This document shows, piece after piece, positions 1 through 7,009 of a DNA stretch of 7,799 nt (within the stretch, counting starts at the first letter, position 1; every line of letters starts with the position of its first letter). Under the pieces are notes generated by a model. It had not been told where the DNA came from and did no database searches. It worked only from the letters and a program-made list of their open reading frames with translations. A program made the translations under genes and the position numbers. The DNA comes from Candidatus Roizmanbacteria bacterium. Its GTDB lineage: Bacteria; Patescibacteriota; Microgenomatia; UBA1406; GWC2-37-13. The DNA lies in NCBI GenBank assembly GCA_027002315.1, contig JALWZV010000017.1, forward strand, positions 1 through 7,799. The letters run 5' to 3'.

Positions 1-140
1 GCCCAATAACCACCAAACAACCCACCAACAATGGTAGCAATGGTGGCTACGGCATATAAATTTCCTGTGGTTTTTCCGATAGCGGTATTTTTATTTTTAA
101 AGAAAATGAGTATGTCGAAAAACTTACTTTTTATATTAAT
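1..140 (-). CDS. Possible N-terminal fragment of a membrane protein (partial, runs off the left edge)
   Basis: A minus-strand frame is open from 140 to the window edge (46 codons) after an in-frame TAA at 141-143. Its product is basic and Asn/Lys-rich at first (FFKNKNTAIGKTTGN), followed by a glycine-rich hydrophobic stretch (AVATIATIVGGLFGGYW) that looks like a transmembrane helix. The style recalls small helical subunits such as AtpZ/AtpI-like proteins, but this is only an impression. The weakness is that the frame has no ATG, GTG or TTG before a TTG at 18-20, so a start would have to be ATT or ATA, or the frame is not coding. The plus strand also has a short open frame (ATG at 31, stop at 142-144), which looks less protein-like. 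If real, this gene diverges from the transferase gene at 208. Confidence 0.3.
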   Translation of the reverse strand, partial: MNIKSKFFDILIFFKNKNTAIGKTTGNLYAVATIATIVGGLFGGYW

Positions 141-207
141 TTAACTATAACTATATTAACCACAATAATATTTATAAAAATAATTTTTTTGGTGTCTTAA
201 TTAAATT

Positions 208-1281
208 ATGAATTCTTTATTTATATCAATAGCCGCAACACTCACTAGTTTTTTAATATCTTATTTCCTAACTTTTCCTACAATTGTTTTAGCAAAAAAA
301 ACTGGTTTGGTTACAGATAAAAGAAAGAGGAAACATCCAGCTCATACTCATAAAGGAATAATACCGCGAGGAGGCGGTGTTCCCATATTTTTATCTATTC
401 TTATCTCATCTTTACTCTTTATGAGATTTAACAAAATACTCATAGGAATAATGATTGCTGATTTTATAGTTATAGTGATGGGTCTCTTTGACGATTATTA
501 TGACTTGTCTCCATACCTTAGATTTGTTATCAATATCCTAACAGCAACTATAGTTGTAGCATTTGGATTAGGTATTCCCTTTATCTCAAACCCTTTCGGA
601 GGAGTTATACATCTTGATTCCTTGTATGTAATTATCAATTTCTTAGGACACCACAAAATTCTTATTCTTGCTGATATTTTCGCAATAATCTGGTTAGCGT
701 GGACAACTAATATGGTAAATTGGAGTAAAGGTGTCGATGGTCAACTTCCTGGCTTTGTTGCTATCACTGCTTTCTTCTTGGGATTGATTGCTAATCGATT
801 CTCTGCTCATAGTATAAATGCGCATAACGTGGCGTTATTATCCTTCATAGTCGCAGGAGCATTCGCTGGATTCACTCCTCATAATTTTTATCCTCAAAAA
901 ATTATGCCTGGATATAGCGGAGGAGCCTTGGCTGGATTTATGCTTGGAATACTTTCCTTACTTTCGTTTGGCAAAGTAGGAACAGCCGTGCTCATTCTTG
1001 CCCTTCCAACCATAGATGCAATTTACACAATAATAAGGAGGATTAAAAACAAAAAGTCTCCTTTTAGAGCCGATTGGGGACATTTTCATCACAGATTGCT
1101 TGATATCGGATGGGGTAAAAAAAGAATTGCTGTATTTTACTGGATTATTGCCCTCATATTAGGTACCACAACTTTAATATTTGATCGTGAAAAAAAAGTC
1201 ATAAGTTTTGCTTCCTTCTCGATTCTTCTACTTATCTTTATAATTTTAACAATACGAATAAAAAAGACACAAAGCAGATAA
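208..1281 (+). CDS. MraY/WecA-family polyprenyl-phosphate sugar-1-phosphate transferase (glycosyltransferase family 4), divergent
   Basis: Integral membrane enzyme of 357 residues, the usual size for a family that moves a sugar-1-phosphate from a UDP-sugar to a polyprenyl phosphate on the cytoplasmic face, starting peptidoglycan, teichoic acid or O-antigen-like glycans. Seen in the sequence: PRGGG at 53-57, the Asp pair in FDDYYD at 94-99, the TNMVNWSKGVDGQ block at 167-179, and GHFHHRLLD at 291-299, which is closer to the HxHH of WecA/TagO than to the HHHFE of MraY. About ten hydrophobic segments surround these loops. Two positions are odd: the first Asp of the usual DGxDG is Lys174, and the Asp of the usual MGDxGS, a magnesium ligand in MraY structures, is Tyr236 (MPGYSGG). 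The sugar cannot be deduced. No Shine-Dalgarno precedes the ATG; a weak extended -10 (TGTCTTAAT, 193-201) ends six bases before it. The next gene is convergent, four bases beyond the stop. Confidence 0.9.
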   Translation: MNSLFISIAATLTSFLISYFLTFPTIVLAKKTGLVTDKRKRKHPAHTHKGIIPRGGGVPIFLSILISSLLFMRFNKILIGIMIADFIVIVMGLFDDYYDLSPYLRFVINILTATIVVAFGLGIPFISNPFGGVIHLDSLYVIINFLGHHKILILADIFAIIWLAWTTNMVNWSKGVDGQLPGFVAITAFFLGLIANRFSAHSINAHNVALLSFIVAGAFAGFTPHNFYPQKIMPGYSGGALAGFMLGILSLLSFGKVGTAVLILALPTIDAIYTIIRRIKNKKSPFRADWGHFHHRLLDIGWGKKRIAVFYWIIALILGTTTLIFDREKKVISFASFSILLLIFIILTIRIKKTQSR

Positions 1282-1285
1282 GCTA

Positions 1286-1750
1286 CTACTTCTTATAAGT
1301 CTTTTTAAAACAGTTCATAAAATAGAGAGATAAGATTTGAAGAAAAATAGATCCAACGATGAGATAAACTGCAAAAATTTTAGGTAAATGTGAGAATATC
1401 GTTGGAAAGAAAAAAGAAAGAACTCCAAGTCCAACCGTTGCTCCACACACAGGAGCTCCAACTCCGCATACCTGTAAAGCTCCTAAACCTAAGACAATAG
1501 CAAGTATACTAAATAAAGAACTCTTATATGTTCTGGCCAGTATAATTTTTTCCTTTATATTCCTCACTATACACATAGTTGTTAGAGCAAAGAAAAACAT
1601 AAACACAAAAGCAAAAACCGCATAAGAAGTATGAAAAACATGCGGAGGAATAAAATAGTATCCAACAAACAAAGAAATAGTTAATACAAATAAACAGTAC
1701 TTGCTTTCCAAACTATTGAGTAAATATATCTCTTTTTGTTTTTTATTCAT
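1286..1750 (-). CDS. Hypothetical four-helix membrane protein with a cysteine pair
   Basis: I do not recognise the family. From the ATG at 1748-1750 it has 154 residues; a TTG at 1757-1759 would add three (M-Y-F), and neither start has a Shine-Dalgarno, so I prefer ATG. Numbering from the TTG, there are four hydrophobic segments at about 23-38, 45-64, 82-118 (long, possibly a bent or re-entrant helix) and 127-148. Charged residues lie in the N-terminal end, in the loop near 66-79 (RNIKEKIILARTYK), and at the Lys-rich C-terminus. The third segment carries VCGVGAPVCG, with Cys98 and Cys105 in a glycine-rich context, which could be a redox pair or metal site or could simply be structural. It lies 16 bases after the amidotransferase stop with no promoter of its own visible, so the two are probably co-transcribed. 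It ends four bases from the stop of the convergent transferase gene. Confidence 0.75.
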   Translation of the reverse strand: MNKKQKEIYLLNSLESKYCLFVLTISLFVGYYFIPPHVFHTSYAVFAFVFMFFFALTTMCIVRNIKEKIILARTYKSSLFSILAIVLGLGALQVCGVGAPVCGATVGLGVLSFFFPTIFSHLPKIFAVYLIVGSIFLQILSLYFMNCFKKTYKK

Positions 1751-1766
1751 AAAATACAAAATAAAG

Positions 1767-2540
1767 TTACGATAAAGATCTGGACCAATCCCAAAAATTA
1801 AATAAAATAATTTTTGCGTTTATTCTATCTTTATACCATAATAAGTTCTTATTTACCTTTAAAAAACCACCTTTTTTATACAATTCTTTCCTTTCAAAAT
1901 ACTCTTTGTAGGTAATCTCTGGGTGAAATTGTAAAGCATAAAAATTCTTATATTTAATAGCATGATTTTTAATTTTATCGTTATAGGCCAAATGGATAAT
2001 CCCCTTATCTACAGGAAAGTTAATCACAGAACTATGATGTCCAACAGCTGAATAAAAGGTATTAATATCGTGAAATAAAGGATCATCTCGCTTTTGCTTT
2101 ACTAACTTAATCTCTACAAACCCAAACTCCTCATATTTATCACCATCTGTGACAACATCTCCTCCTAAATACCAACCCAGTAACTGTATTCCAAAACAAA
2201 TGCCTAAAGTTGGTTTTTCTGTTTTAAGCAAGTACTCAATAATCTTCTTCGACCTACTCAAAATTTTAATCATAGCCTTATACTCTTTACTCTCTTTTGA
2301 ACTCTCTAAGTGATAGAAACCAAACTCACCAGATCCTCCCAAAATAACAGAGTCAAATTTGTCTATCAGTGGAATTATTTCTTTTTGAACATCAATATTA
2401 AAGTCAGCAACATTAACTACTGCGAAGTTGGAATAATCTCCACCCCATTCCTCATATTTATTATATATTGATTTAACTTCATGAGGGCCTGTTTTGTTTT
2501 TTCGAAATTGTAAAAGAAGCGTTGAAAACTTAGATCTCAT
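1767..2540 (-). CDS. Class I glutamine amidotransferase, GMP-synthase-glutaminase-like, stand-alone
   Basis: Cytoplasmic protein of 257 residues with the class I GATase fold, which hydrolyses glutamine and passes ammonia to a partner synthetase. The nucleophile elbow is GICFGIQ (113-119) with Cys115; the rest of the triad is His206 and Glu208 in QFHPE (204-208). VILGGSGEFG (66-75) fits the loop near the oxyanion hole, and VGHHSSVINFP (166-176) corresponds to the SHGDxVxxLP-like segment of GMP synthase glutaminases. All catalytic residues are present, so it should be active. There is no ATP-pyrophosphatase or dimerisation domain as in full-length GuaA (about 500 residues), and no synthetase gene is next to it, so the ammonia acceptor is unknown. 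It carries about 45 residues after the HxE motif, ending in a Trp-rich tail of unclear role. A sigma70-like promoter lies just upstream, and the small membrane-protein gene follows in the same direction. Confidence 0.9.
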   Translation of the reverse strand: MRSKFSTLLLQFRKNKTGPHEVKSIYNKYEEWGGDYSNFAVVNVADFNIDVQKEIIPLIDKFDSVILGGSGEFGFYHLESSKESKEYKAMIKILSRSKKIIEYLLKTEKPTLGICFGIQLLGWYLGGDVVTDGDKYEEFGFVEIKLVKQKRDDPLFHDINTFYSAVGHHSSVINFPVDKGIIHLAYNDKIKNHAIKYKNFYALQFHPEITYKEYFERKELYKKGGFLKVNKNLLWYKDRINAKIILFNFWDWSRSLS

Positions 2541-2548
2541 ATGTCTTT

Positions 2549-2576
2549 ATTTAATATTTTTAATAAAATATGTCAA
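2549..2576 (-). promoter_or_regulatory. Putative sigma70-type promoter of the amidotransferase gene, near-leaderless
   Basis: A perfect -35 box TTGACA (minus strand, 2576 to 2571) is followed after 16 bases by TTAAAT (2554 to 2549; four of six match TATAAT). Only eight bases separate the -10 from the ATG at 2540, so the transcript would start almost at the start codon. The -35 overlaps the end of an inverted repeat. The box match is seen directly; promoter activity is inferred. Confidence 0.5.
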
Positions 2577-2607
2577 TTTAGTTATTAAACTAAATTTATC
2601 TAAATTT
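2575..2607. repeat. Inverted and direct repeats of AATTTAG/CTAAATT; possible operator or weak hairpin
   Basis: AATTTAGTT (2575-2583) and AACTAAATT (2588-2596) form a perfect 9-base inverted repeat around a 4-base spacer. A second copy of CTAAATTT (2600-2607) follows the first (2590-2597) at exactly ten bases, one helical turn. The block lies between the stop of the surface-protein gene and the promoter of the amidotransferase gene, and its edge overlaps the TTGACA box. It could be an operator, or a weak hairpin ending the upstream message; the stem is AT-rich and lacks an adjacent clean U-tract, so terminator function is doubtful. AT-rich sequence makes such repeats easier to find by chance. 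Confidence 0.35.
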
Positions 2608-2625
2608 TTCTACCACTTATTACAG

Positions 2626-5322
2626 TTATTTTTTTCTTCTTAAAAGAAGAAATAGAAAAATAATAAAAAGTGCTGAAACGAAGATAGAAAATAATAAGAT
2701 TACGCGAGTTTTACTCCAACTGTGATTATCTTTATTTTCTTTATGTTTGATTTTATTATCCTTAAGATTACTAGATAAACCTAAAACTGTTGGTCTGTTA
2801 TCTTCTTTAGACTTAATATCGTCATCATTTGAAGCATCAGACACCTTGTTATTATCTGCTAAATAATTAAGTTTTTGGTTTGGTGTAACTAAATCATTCA
2901 GAGAGCGACTTGTCTGTTCTTTGTTTTCTTGTGTGAAATTAGAGTTTACATTTGTCGGGGTTGGCGTGTTTGTTGGTTGTGAAACAAGCGTCTTTGTTGG
3001 TGTTGGCGTAGGTATGTTTGTCAAAGTTAAGGTCAAAGTTGGGGTCAAGGTTGGAGTGGATATCGGAATTGGAGTTGGACTACTTGTTAAAGCTGGGGTT
3101 GGAGTTAGAGTTGGTGTTGGCGTAAAGGTCGGAGTTGGAAAAAAGTAATGGGGATTTGAGGCATCAAATTCTTTTGAGTAGATTTCTTCAAAAGCTAAAT
3201 CATCAATATGGCCCTTTTTAATATCCCAAATGTCTTTATCTTCGGTAATCTGGCCAATATAAAGTGTATAATCTCCTGTATCATTGGCTGTGAGTTTTAT
3301 GTCGTAATCTCCTGACTCAGCATTGGGAATAAACAACAATCCATCGTTCGGTGAATAAATATCATTGTTGTGTCTTACCTCCAAATTTATCGGTGACTTT
3401 AAAAGGAACACAAGTGACGGACTGATAATAGTTTTAGAACCGGCAACAATATTATCATTACTATACGAAATATTTAAAGAATCAAATATTTTTTCCAACG
3501 CACTTTTTTCATACATAATACCTCCGTGATCAAAAGGCAAACTTATAGAGTTAATCCCTAAATCAGCTGTTGCACTTCTCTTTAATACGGTGTTATCTCC
3601 TGCGCCAGTAAATACATCAAAAGGTCTGCCATCTTCATATATACTCAGCACAATATCAAGTGGCGTCCTGTCCTTAATGGAGTAACCAAGAGGCGTATTA
3701 TCTCCTACATTTCCGTAAATAAATGTCGTTATGTCAGAGATATCAAAAATATTTTCATACATATTGAGAACATTGTTTTTCACCTGTAAAGAAGAGGTTT
3801 GAATGTAATCTCCACTCTCATTTTTTAAGAAATCAAAGGTTGGAAATAAATCAAAAGCAACAGGAAATCTGTTGTGTATAGTATCTTTGTCGCTGTTAAA
3901 CTCTTCCCTATTTAGAACCAATATCACTTTTTCAGCTAACCACATTAAAACATTTTTGTGCTCTACCTCGCCTGCCTCCACTACCTTATAAACTTGTGGA
4001 GCTCCAAGATGAGGAGAGCCGACAGTAACCAGCTTACCTACTTTATCTTTATAATTTTGAGTAAAGATCCTGCCGACCAAACCTCCTAAGGAATGCCCAA
4101 CTATTCTAACTTTTACGTTAGAGTTATTACTCCATATCTTATTGTCCAAAAATTCCTTCAAGTTATCCGAAGATGCAGTTATATGTTGTCTCCAATCGTA
4201 TGGAAACACAAAGTAATCCTGATCTTTTTTAAAACCCAAATTATCAAGAGAGTTTATAATTCCTTTATACTCATTGATAAATGATGGTATCTTCCAGTCG
4301 TATATTGACACACTTTTATTGTGCAAGATAGCTTCTTGATTCCAGGAAGCAAATAGTCCTGGAATTATAACTATTGGTTGAAAATTAGTATCTTTAAAAG
4401 TAGCTAAATTTGTTTGCCAATTAGAGCAGTTTGATCCTCCATACCAAAGGTAATACTGCGAAGCTATATGCAAACCGGATGGAGCCGTTATCCCACATCT
4501 ATCATACTCAAAATCGCCATAGTGTAAAACAGAACAATCAGGGTTAACGCACTGCCAGTTAATACCATCGCTTGATTGGACATAATAAACATCAGAGTTA
4601 ATAAAGTGTTCGTTACCTATGTGGTACCACATATAGAACTTACCGTTTTCGTGTATCACGCTTGGCGCGCTGCTAAAACTTATATCAGGAATGTGAAGCG
4701 GATTACCTGTATACCTTTGCCAATTCTTTCCATCGTTAGAAGTTGCAAGTCCTATCTTCCAAGTTGGTCCGCCAGCGTACCACATATAATATTTCCCATT
4801 TAGGAGAAGCACCTCAGGATTTGTCGCATTACCCTTTTCCCACGAAGCTTGATCTCCCTCAAAAACATAACTATCTGAAACACTCCAGTTAATACCATCA
4901 TCAGATTCTGCATAGCCAATCTTGTATTTATCTCCAGGTAACGAAGCGTTAAACCACATCTTATACTTTCCATCATAAATTACGCTCGGCTCTTGTACTC
5001 CTGTTTCTTCTGCCTTAGGAACAATTACATGCCCTTGATGCTTAGACCAATGAACACCATCCACAGACTCAGCGTAATCTATGCCGACATTAGATCCTCC
5101 AAAATCACTGTACCACGCCTTAAATTTTCCATCTTTAAATATAATGTCAGGAGCAGATAAATTTCCATTTTCCCAACTCTCAGAAGAGTATAAAACAGGG
5201 TTATTATTATACTGCTCCCAGTATGCAAAAGAATTTGTTAAGAATAGAAAAGTAAACAAATATATAGTGAACAACGAAGCACTAATCTTGATTAAGACTT
5301 GGAGTCTATTGCTAAACTGCAT
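2626..5322 (-). CDS. Secreted, membrane-anchored protein: five-bladed GH43-like beta-propeller fused to an LCAT/PGAP1-like alpha/beta hydrolase
   Basis: An 898-residue surface protein. An N-terminal signal peptide (basic start, hydrophobic 13-29, likely cut after SFA at 33) leads into a five-bladed propeller at about 35-310. Each blade repeats a P-x-V/I ... GKYYMWY strand (57-71, 111-125, 168-183, 219-233, 280-295); the first four add an AxSxDGxNW strand (near 84-92, 138-146, 193-201, 249-256). This resembles GH43, GH32 or GH130 domains; I cannot assign catalytic acids with confidence. An alpha/beta hydrolase of the lecithin-cholesterol acyltransferase/PGAP1 type follows (316-615): PGLF (321-324), nucleophile elbow GHSLGG with Ser411, GAGDNTV with likely Asp576, and DHGG with likely His599. 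A short beta-rich part (about 640-695), a Pro/Thr stalk (729-790), a polar linker, and a final helix (873-894) with RRKK complete it. Cys258, 263, 276 and 299 may form disulfides. Likely a cell-surface esterase, lipase or acyltransferase with a glycan-binding or glycan-cleaving head; the substrate is unknown. Confidence 0.92.
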   Translation of the reverse strand: MQFSNRLQVLIKISASLFTIYLFTFLFLTNSFAYWEQYNNNPVLYSSESWENGNLSAPDIIFKDGKFKAWYSDFGGSNVGIDYAESVDGVHWSKHQGHVIVPKAEETGVQEPSVIYDGKYKMWFNASLPGDKYKIGYAESDDGINWSVSDSYVFEGDQASWEKGNATNPEVLLLNGKYYMWYAGGPTWKIGLATSNDGKNWQRYTGNPLHIPDISFSSAPSVIHENGKFYMWYHIGNEHFINSDVYYVQSSDGINWQCVNPDCSVLHYGDFEYDRCGITAPSGLHIASQYYLWYGGSNCSNWQTNLATFKDTNFQPIVIIPGLFASWNQEAILHNKSVSIYDWKIPSFINEYKGIINSLDNLGFKKDQDYFVFPYDWRQHITASSDNLKEFLDNKIWSNNSNVKVRIVGHSLGGLVGRIFTQNYKDKVGKLVTVGSPHLGAPQVYKVVEAGEVEHKNVLMWLAEKVILVLNREEFNSDKDTIHNRFPVAFDLFPTFDFLKNESGDYIQTSSLQVKNNVLNMYENIFDISDITTFIYGNVGDNTPLGYSIKDRTPLDIVLSIYEDGRPFDVFTGAGDNTVLKRSATADLGINSISLPFDHGGIMYEKSALEKIFDSLNISYSNDNIVAGSKTIISPSLVFLLKSPINLEVRHNNDIYSPNDGLLFIPNAESGDYDIKLTANDTGDYTLYIGQITEDKDIWDIKKGHIDDLAFEEIYSKEFDASNPHYFFPTPTFTPTPTLTPTPALTSSPTPIPISTPTLTPTLTLTLTNIPTPTPTKTLVSQPTNTPTPTNVNSNFTQENKEQTSRSLNDLVTPNQKLNYLADNNKVSDASNDDDIKSKEDNRPTVLGLSSNLKDNKIKHKENKDNHSWSKTRVILLFSIFVSALFIIFLFLLLRRKK
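2953..3138 (-). repeat. Low-complexity Pro/Thr stalk coding repeat
   Basis: Residues 729-790 of the surface protein are mostly Pro-Thr with some Leu, Ser and Ala (runs of PTPT and TLTPT). On the plus strand this reads as irregular GGNGTTGGNGTT units. Such stretches usually form extended, often O-glycosylated spacers between a membrane anchor and exposed domains. Imperfect short units of this sort are prone to length change by slippage, so copy number may vary between strains. Confidence 0.85.
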
Positions 5323-5419
5323 TAATTCAAACTAAAAAAAGAAGCTATAAGTAACAAGTGAATATACTCAACAAGAGTTACCTTTTAAACTATCACGTAA
5401 GTCAGTTTATATTAAAATA

Positions 5420-6589
5420 TTAAGAAGCAGTTTTCTTCTTACTCAAAACAAAAACCTGAGCTATAACCACCAACAAAAAACCTGCTCCAAACCAAAAAGC
5501 AAAGTTTCTCGCTGTGTATAGATCCATAAGATGCCCAATCAAGACAGCAAAAATAGCATATGGCAGTGATTTAAGCATGTTAAATGTCGATAGAGTTGTG
5601 GCTCTAAACTTAGACATAATATCCTTATTAATCTCCTCAGATGTAAGATTTAACATTATTTGTCCAAATACCGCACGTGTATAAACAGTTAGTCCACCAA
5701 GCAACATCATCACAAAAGGACTCAACATTAATGTCCCAGAAAATATCAATCCAATCAACATCATCAGTTTATTAGTTTTTAGTTTTCGCCTTAAGTATGG
5801 AGCTAACTGCACACCTAATGCAGAGATAACATAAAGGCCAGCGTAAAAAATACCAAGTTGAGAACTTTTAAAACCAAACTCTATAACCAATGCATCTCCT
5901 ACAGATTCATATAATATTACGAAAAATGCCCCAATAATTAAAAGAATAATTGTTGTTTTTAATTTTACTCTTTTGAAAAGTTGACCGAATCCTTGTTTTA
6001 ACTGAGAGGTATAATTTTTTAACGAAAACTTTGGTGATGAGATTTTAGGCTCCGTTAAAAACACTCCCATAAACATAGCTGAGATGTAACCAGCAGCTGT
6101 TAATATAAATGGAAAGCCAGGAGATATCGCTGAATAAAGAAAACCGCCAATAATACTTGAGATTGCAATAGTTACTAAGCTTATAGTCTGTGTATTAGCC
6201 AATATCTTATCATATAGTTCCTCCTTGTTTTGTTTTTTTAAGGACTCATAAATTAACGCCTCAAATGTGCCAGATTGCAAAACACCTCCTACTGTCATCA
6301 CAATTAAACTAAGAGCTAATATCTGAAAACTACCAGCCAAGCCCATAATCAGATAACCTGCAGCTTGAAAAACAAAAGAGATAATTAAGGTCCATTTCTT
6401 TCCAAAAATATCGGCAAAAGCTCCTGACGGTATTTCTCCAAACATACTCATCAAAAGCCACACGCTTTCTAAAAGTCCTACACCTGCGTAGTTTGTAAAT
6501 CTCAAATAATACAGAAGCCAGATTCCCATCCAAAAGTAAGAGTTAATTAAAACAGATAATATATAAACAAGTAGTATGTTCTTCTTCAT
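5420..6589 (-). CDS. Major facilitator superfamily (MFS) transporter
   Basis: A 389-residue polytopic membrane protein with about twelve hydrophobic segments, normal for MFS. The loop between helices 2 and 3 has the MFS signature GAFADIFGKK (56-65), preceded by GEIPS (51-55), a combination typical of the drug-efflux-like FEIPTG...ADRFGRK subgroup. SGTFEALIYESL (106-117) after helix 4 is another feature of that subgroup. A basic central loop (about 181-211) separates the two six-helix halves, and the C-terminus ends in KKKTAS. It should couple substrate movement to an ion gradient; substrate and direction cannot be read from the sequence. It starts 44 bases after the stop of the split-barrel gene, on the same strand, so they may share a transcript, though TTTAAT (6601-6606) is a possible own -10. 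No Shine-Dalgarno is visible. Confidence 0.93.
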   Translation of the reverse strand: MKKNILLVYILSVLINSYFWMGIWLLYYLRFTNYAGVGLLESVWLLMSMFGEIPSGAFADIFGKKWTLIISFVFQAAGYLIMGLAGSFQILALSLIVMTVGGVLQSGTFEALIYESLKKQNKEELYDKILANTQTISLVTIAISSIIGGFLYSAISPGFPFILTAAGYISAMFMGVFLTEPKISSPKFSLKNYTSQLKQGFGQLFKRVKLKTTIILLIIGAFFVILYESVGDALVIEFGFKSSQLGIFYAGLYVISALGVQLAPYLRRKLKTNKLMMLIGLIFSGTLMLSPFVMMLLGGLTVYTRAVFGQIMLNLTSEEINKDIMSKFRATTLSTFNMLKSLPYAIFAVLIGHLMDLYTARNFAFWFGAGFLLVVIAQVFVLSKKKTAS

Positions 6590-6600
6590 GTTTTTATGTA

Positions 6601-6606
6601 ATTAAA
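6601..6606 (-). promoter_or_regulatory. Candidate -10 box upstream of the MFS gene
   Basis: TTTAAT on the minus strand matches five of six bases of TATAAT and ends eleven bases before the ATG at 6589. No good -35 box is found at 15-18 bases upstream, and the region is AT-rich, so this is weak. It matters mainly because it repeats the spacing seen at neighbouring genes. Confidence 0.25.
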
Positions 6607-6633
6607 TGACGTTTATAAGAAAGATCGTTATAC

Positions 6634-6999
6634 TCATCCTAATTTTATTAACTTAGATATAGTAACTAGAATTGCTCCTTTAGCTGGTAAATCTTTATTC
6701 TCCACCATGCCTTGAACAAACTTTTTCCACTTTCCTTGAGTATAATACTCAGTTGTTCCAATTAATTTTACACCTTTCCAGTTTTCATCCCAAACTGCCA
6801 AGCAAACATTATTGTTGTGCAATATATTTTCCACAGTTTGCTTCATATAGTTGTCAGTTATAAGAATTTGATTTTGTGAAACTACCTTAACATATGCAAC
6901 GCCAATCACATTAGGCTTATTAAATTTATCAACCGTAGCTAAAGACAAAGGGTTTTTTTCTATTAATCTTTTAAGATTAGAATTATTAATCTTTATCAT
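6634..6999 (-). CDS. Pyridoxamine 5'-phosphate oxidase-like FMN-binding split-barrel protein
   Basis: A small cytoplasmic protein of 121 residues resembling the single-domain split-barrel flavoproteins grouped with pyridoxamine phosphate oxidase. The typical order is visible: PLSLATVDKFNKPNVIGVAY (17-36), matching the ATVDxxGxPxVxP-like opening; a strand ILITDNYMKQTVENI (45-59), where the family has a lLadNxmgKTxeNl-like motif; VCLAVWD (65-71); and GVKLIGTTEYYTQGKW (76-91), the late strand with GTAEv-like pattern. These proteins usually bind FMN, sometimes F420 or heme, and few have known reactions; a true PdxH role is unlikely at this length. The C-terminus stops soon after AILVTIS, a little earlier than I expect for the family. 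A strong extended -10 lies directly upstream. The MFS gene follows after 44 bases; no functional link is evident. Confidence 0.88.
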   Translation of the reverse strand: MIKINNSNLKRLIEKNPLSLATVDKFNKPNVIGVAYVKVVSQNQILITDNYMKQTVENILHNNNVCLAVWDENWKGVKLIGTTEYYTQGKWKKFVQGMVENKDLPAKGAILVTISKLIKLG

Positions 7000-7009
7000 T
7001 TACTACGTA

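Noticed and set aside
1282..1310. Possible shared terminator between the convergent genes
   Set aside because: Only a 4-base ACTT/AAGT stem precedes a five-T run on the plus strand; too weak to call.
2921..3148. Plus-strand open frame coding a Val/Gly repeat protein
   Set aside because: It is the antisense of the Pro/Thr stalk of the surface-protein gene; the repetition is a by-product of the PT codons.
4093..5335. Three plus-strand open frames of 63-84 codons antisense to the surface-protein gene
   Set aside because: All lie opposite a gene with clear domain motifs and have no coding features of their own.
5334..5382. Possible terminator between the MFS and surface-protein genes
   Set aside because: A GTAAC/GTTAC stem with a 21-base loop lies 10 bases from a seven-T run; stem too short, loop too large and T-run too far.
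5323..5392. Promoter of the surface-protein gene
   Set aside because: TTGAGT with TATAGC at 16 bases is found on the minus strand, but both are four-of-six matches in AT-rich sequence, so I do not list it.
6330..6533. Second minus-strand open frame inside the MFS gene
   Set aside because: It lies fully within the well-supported MFS gene in another frame, has no start signal and looks like no known protein.
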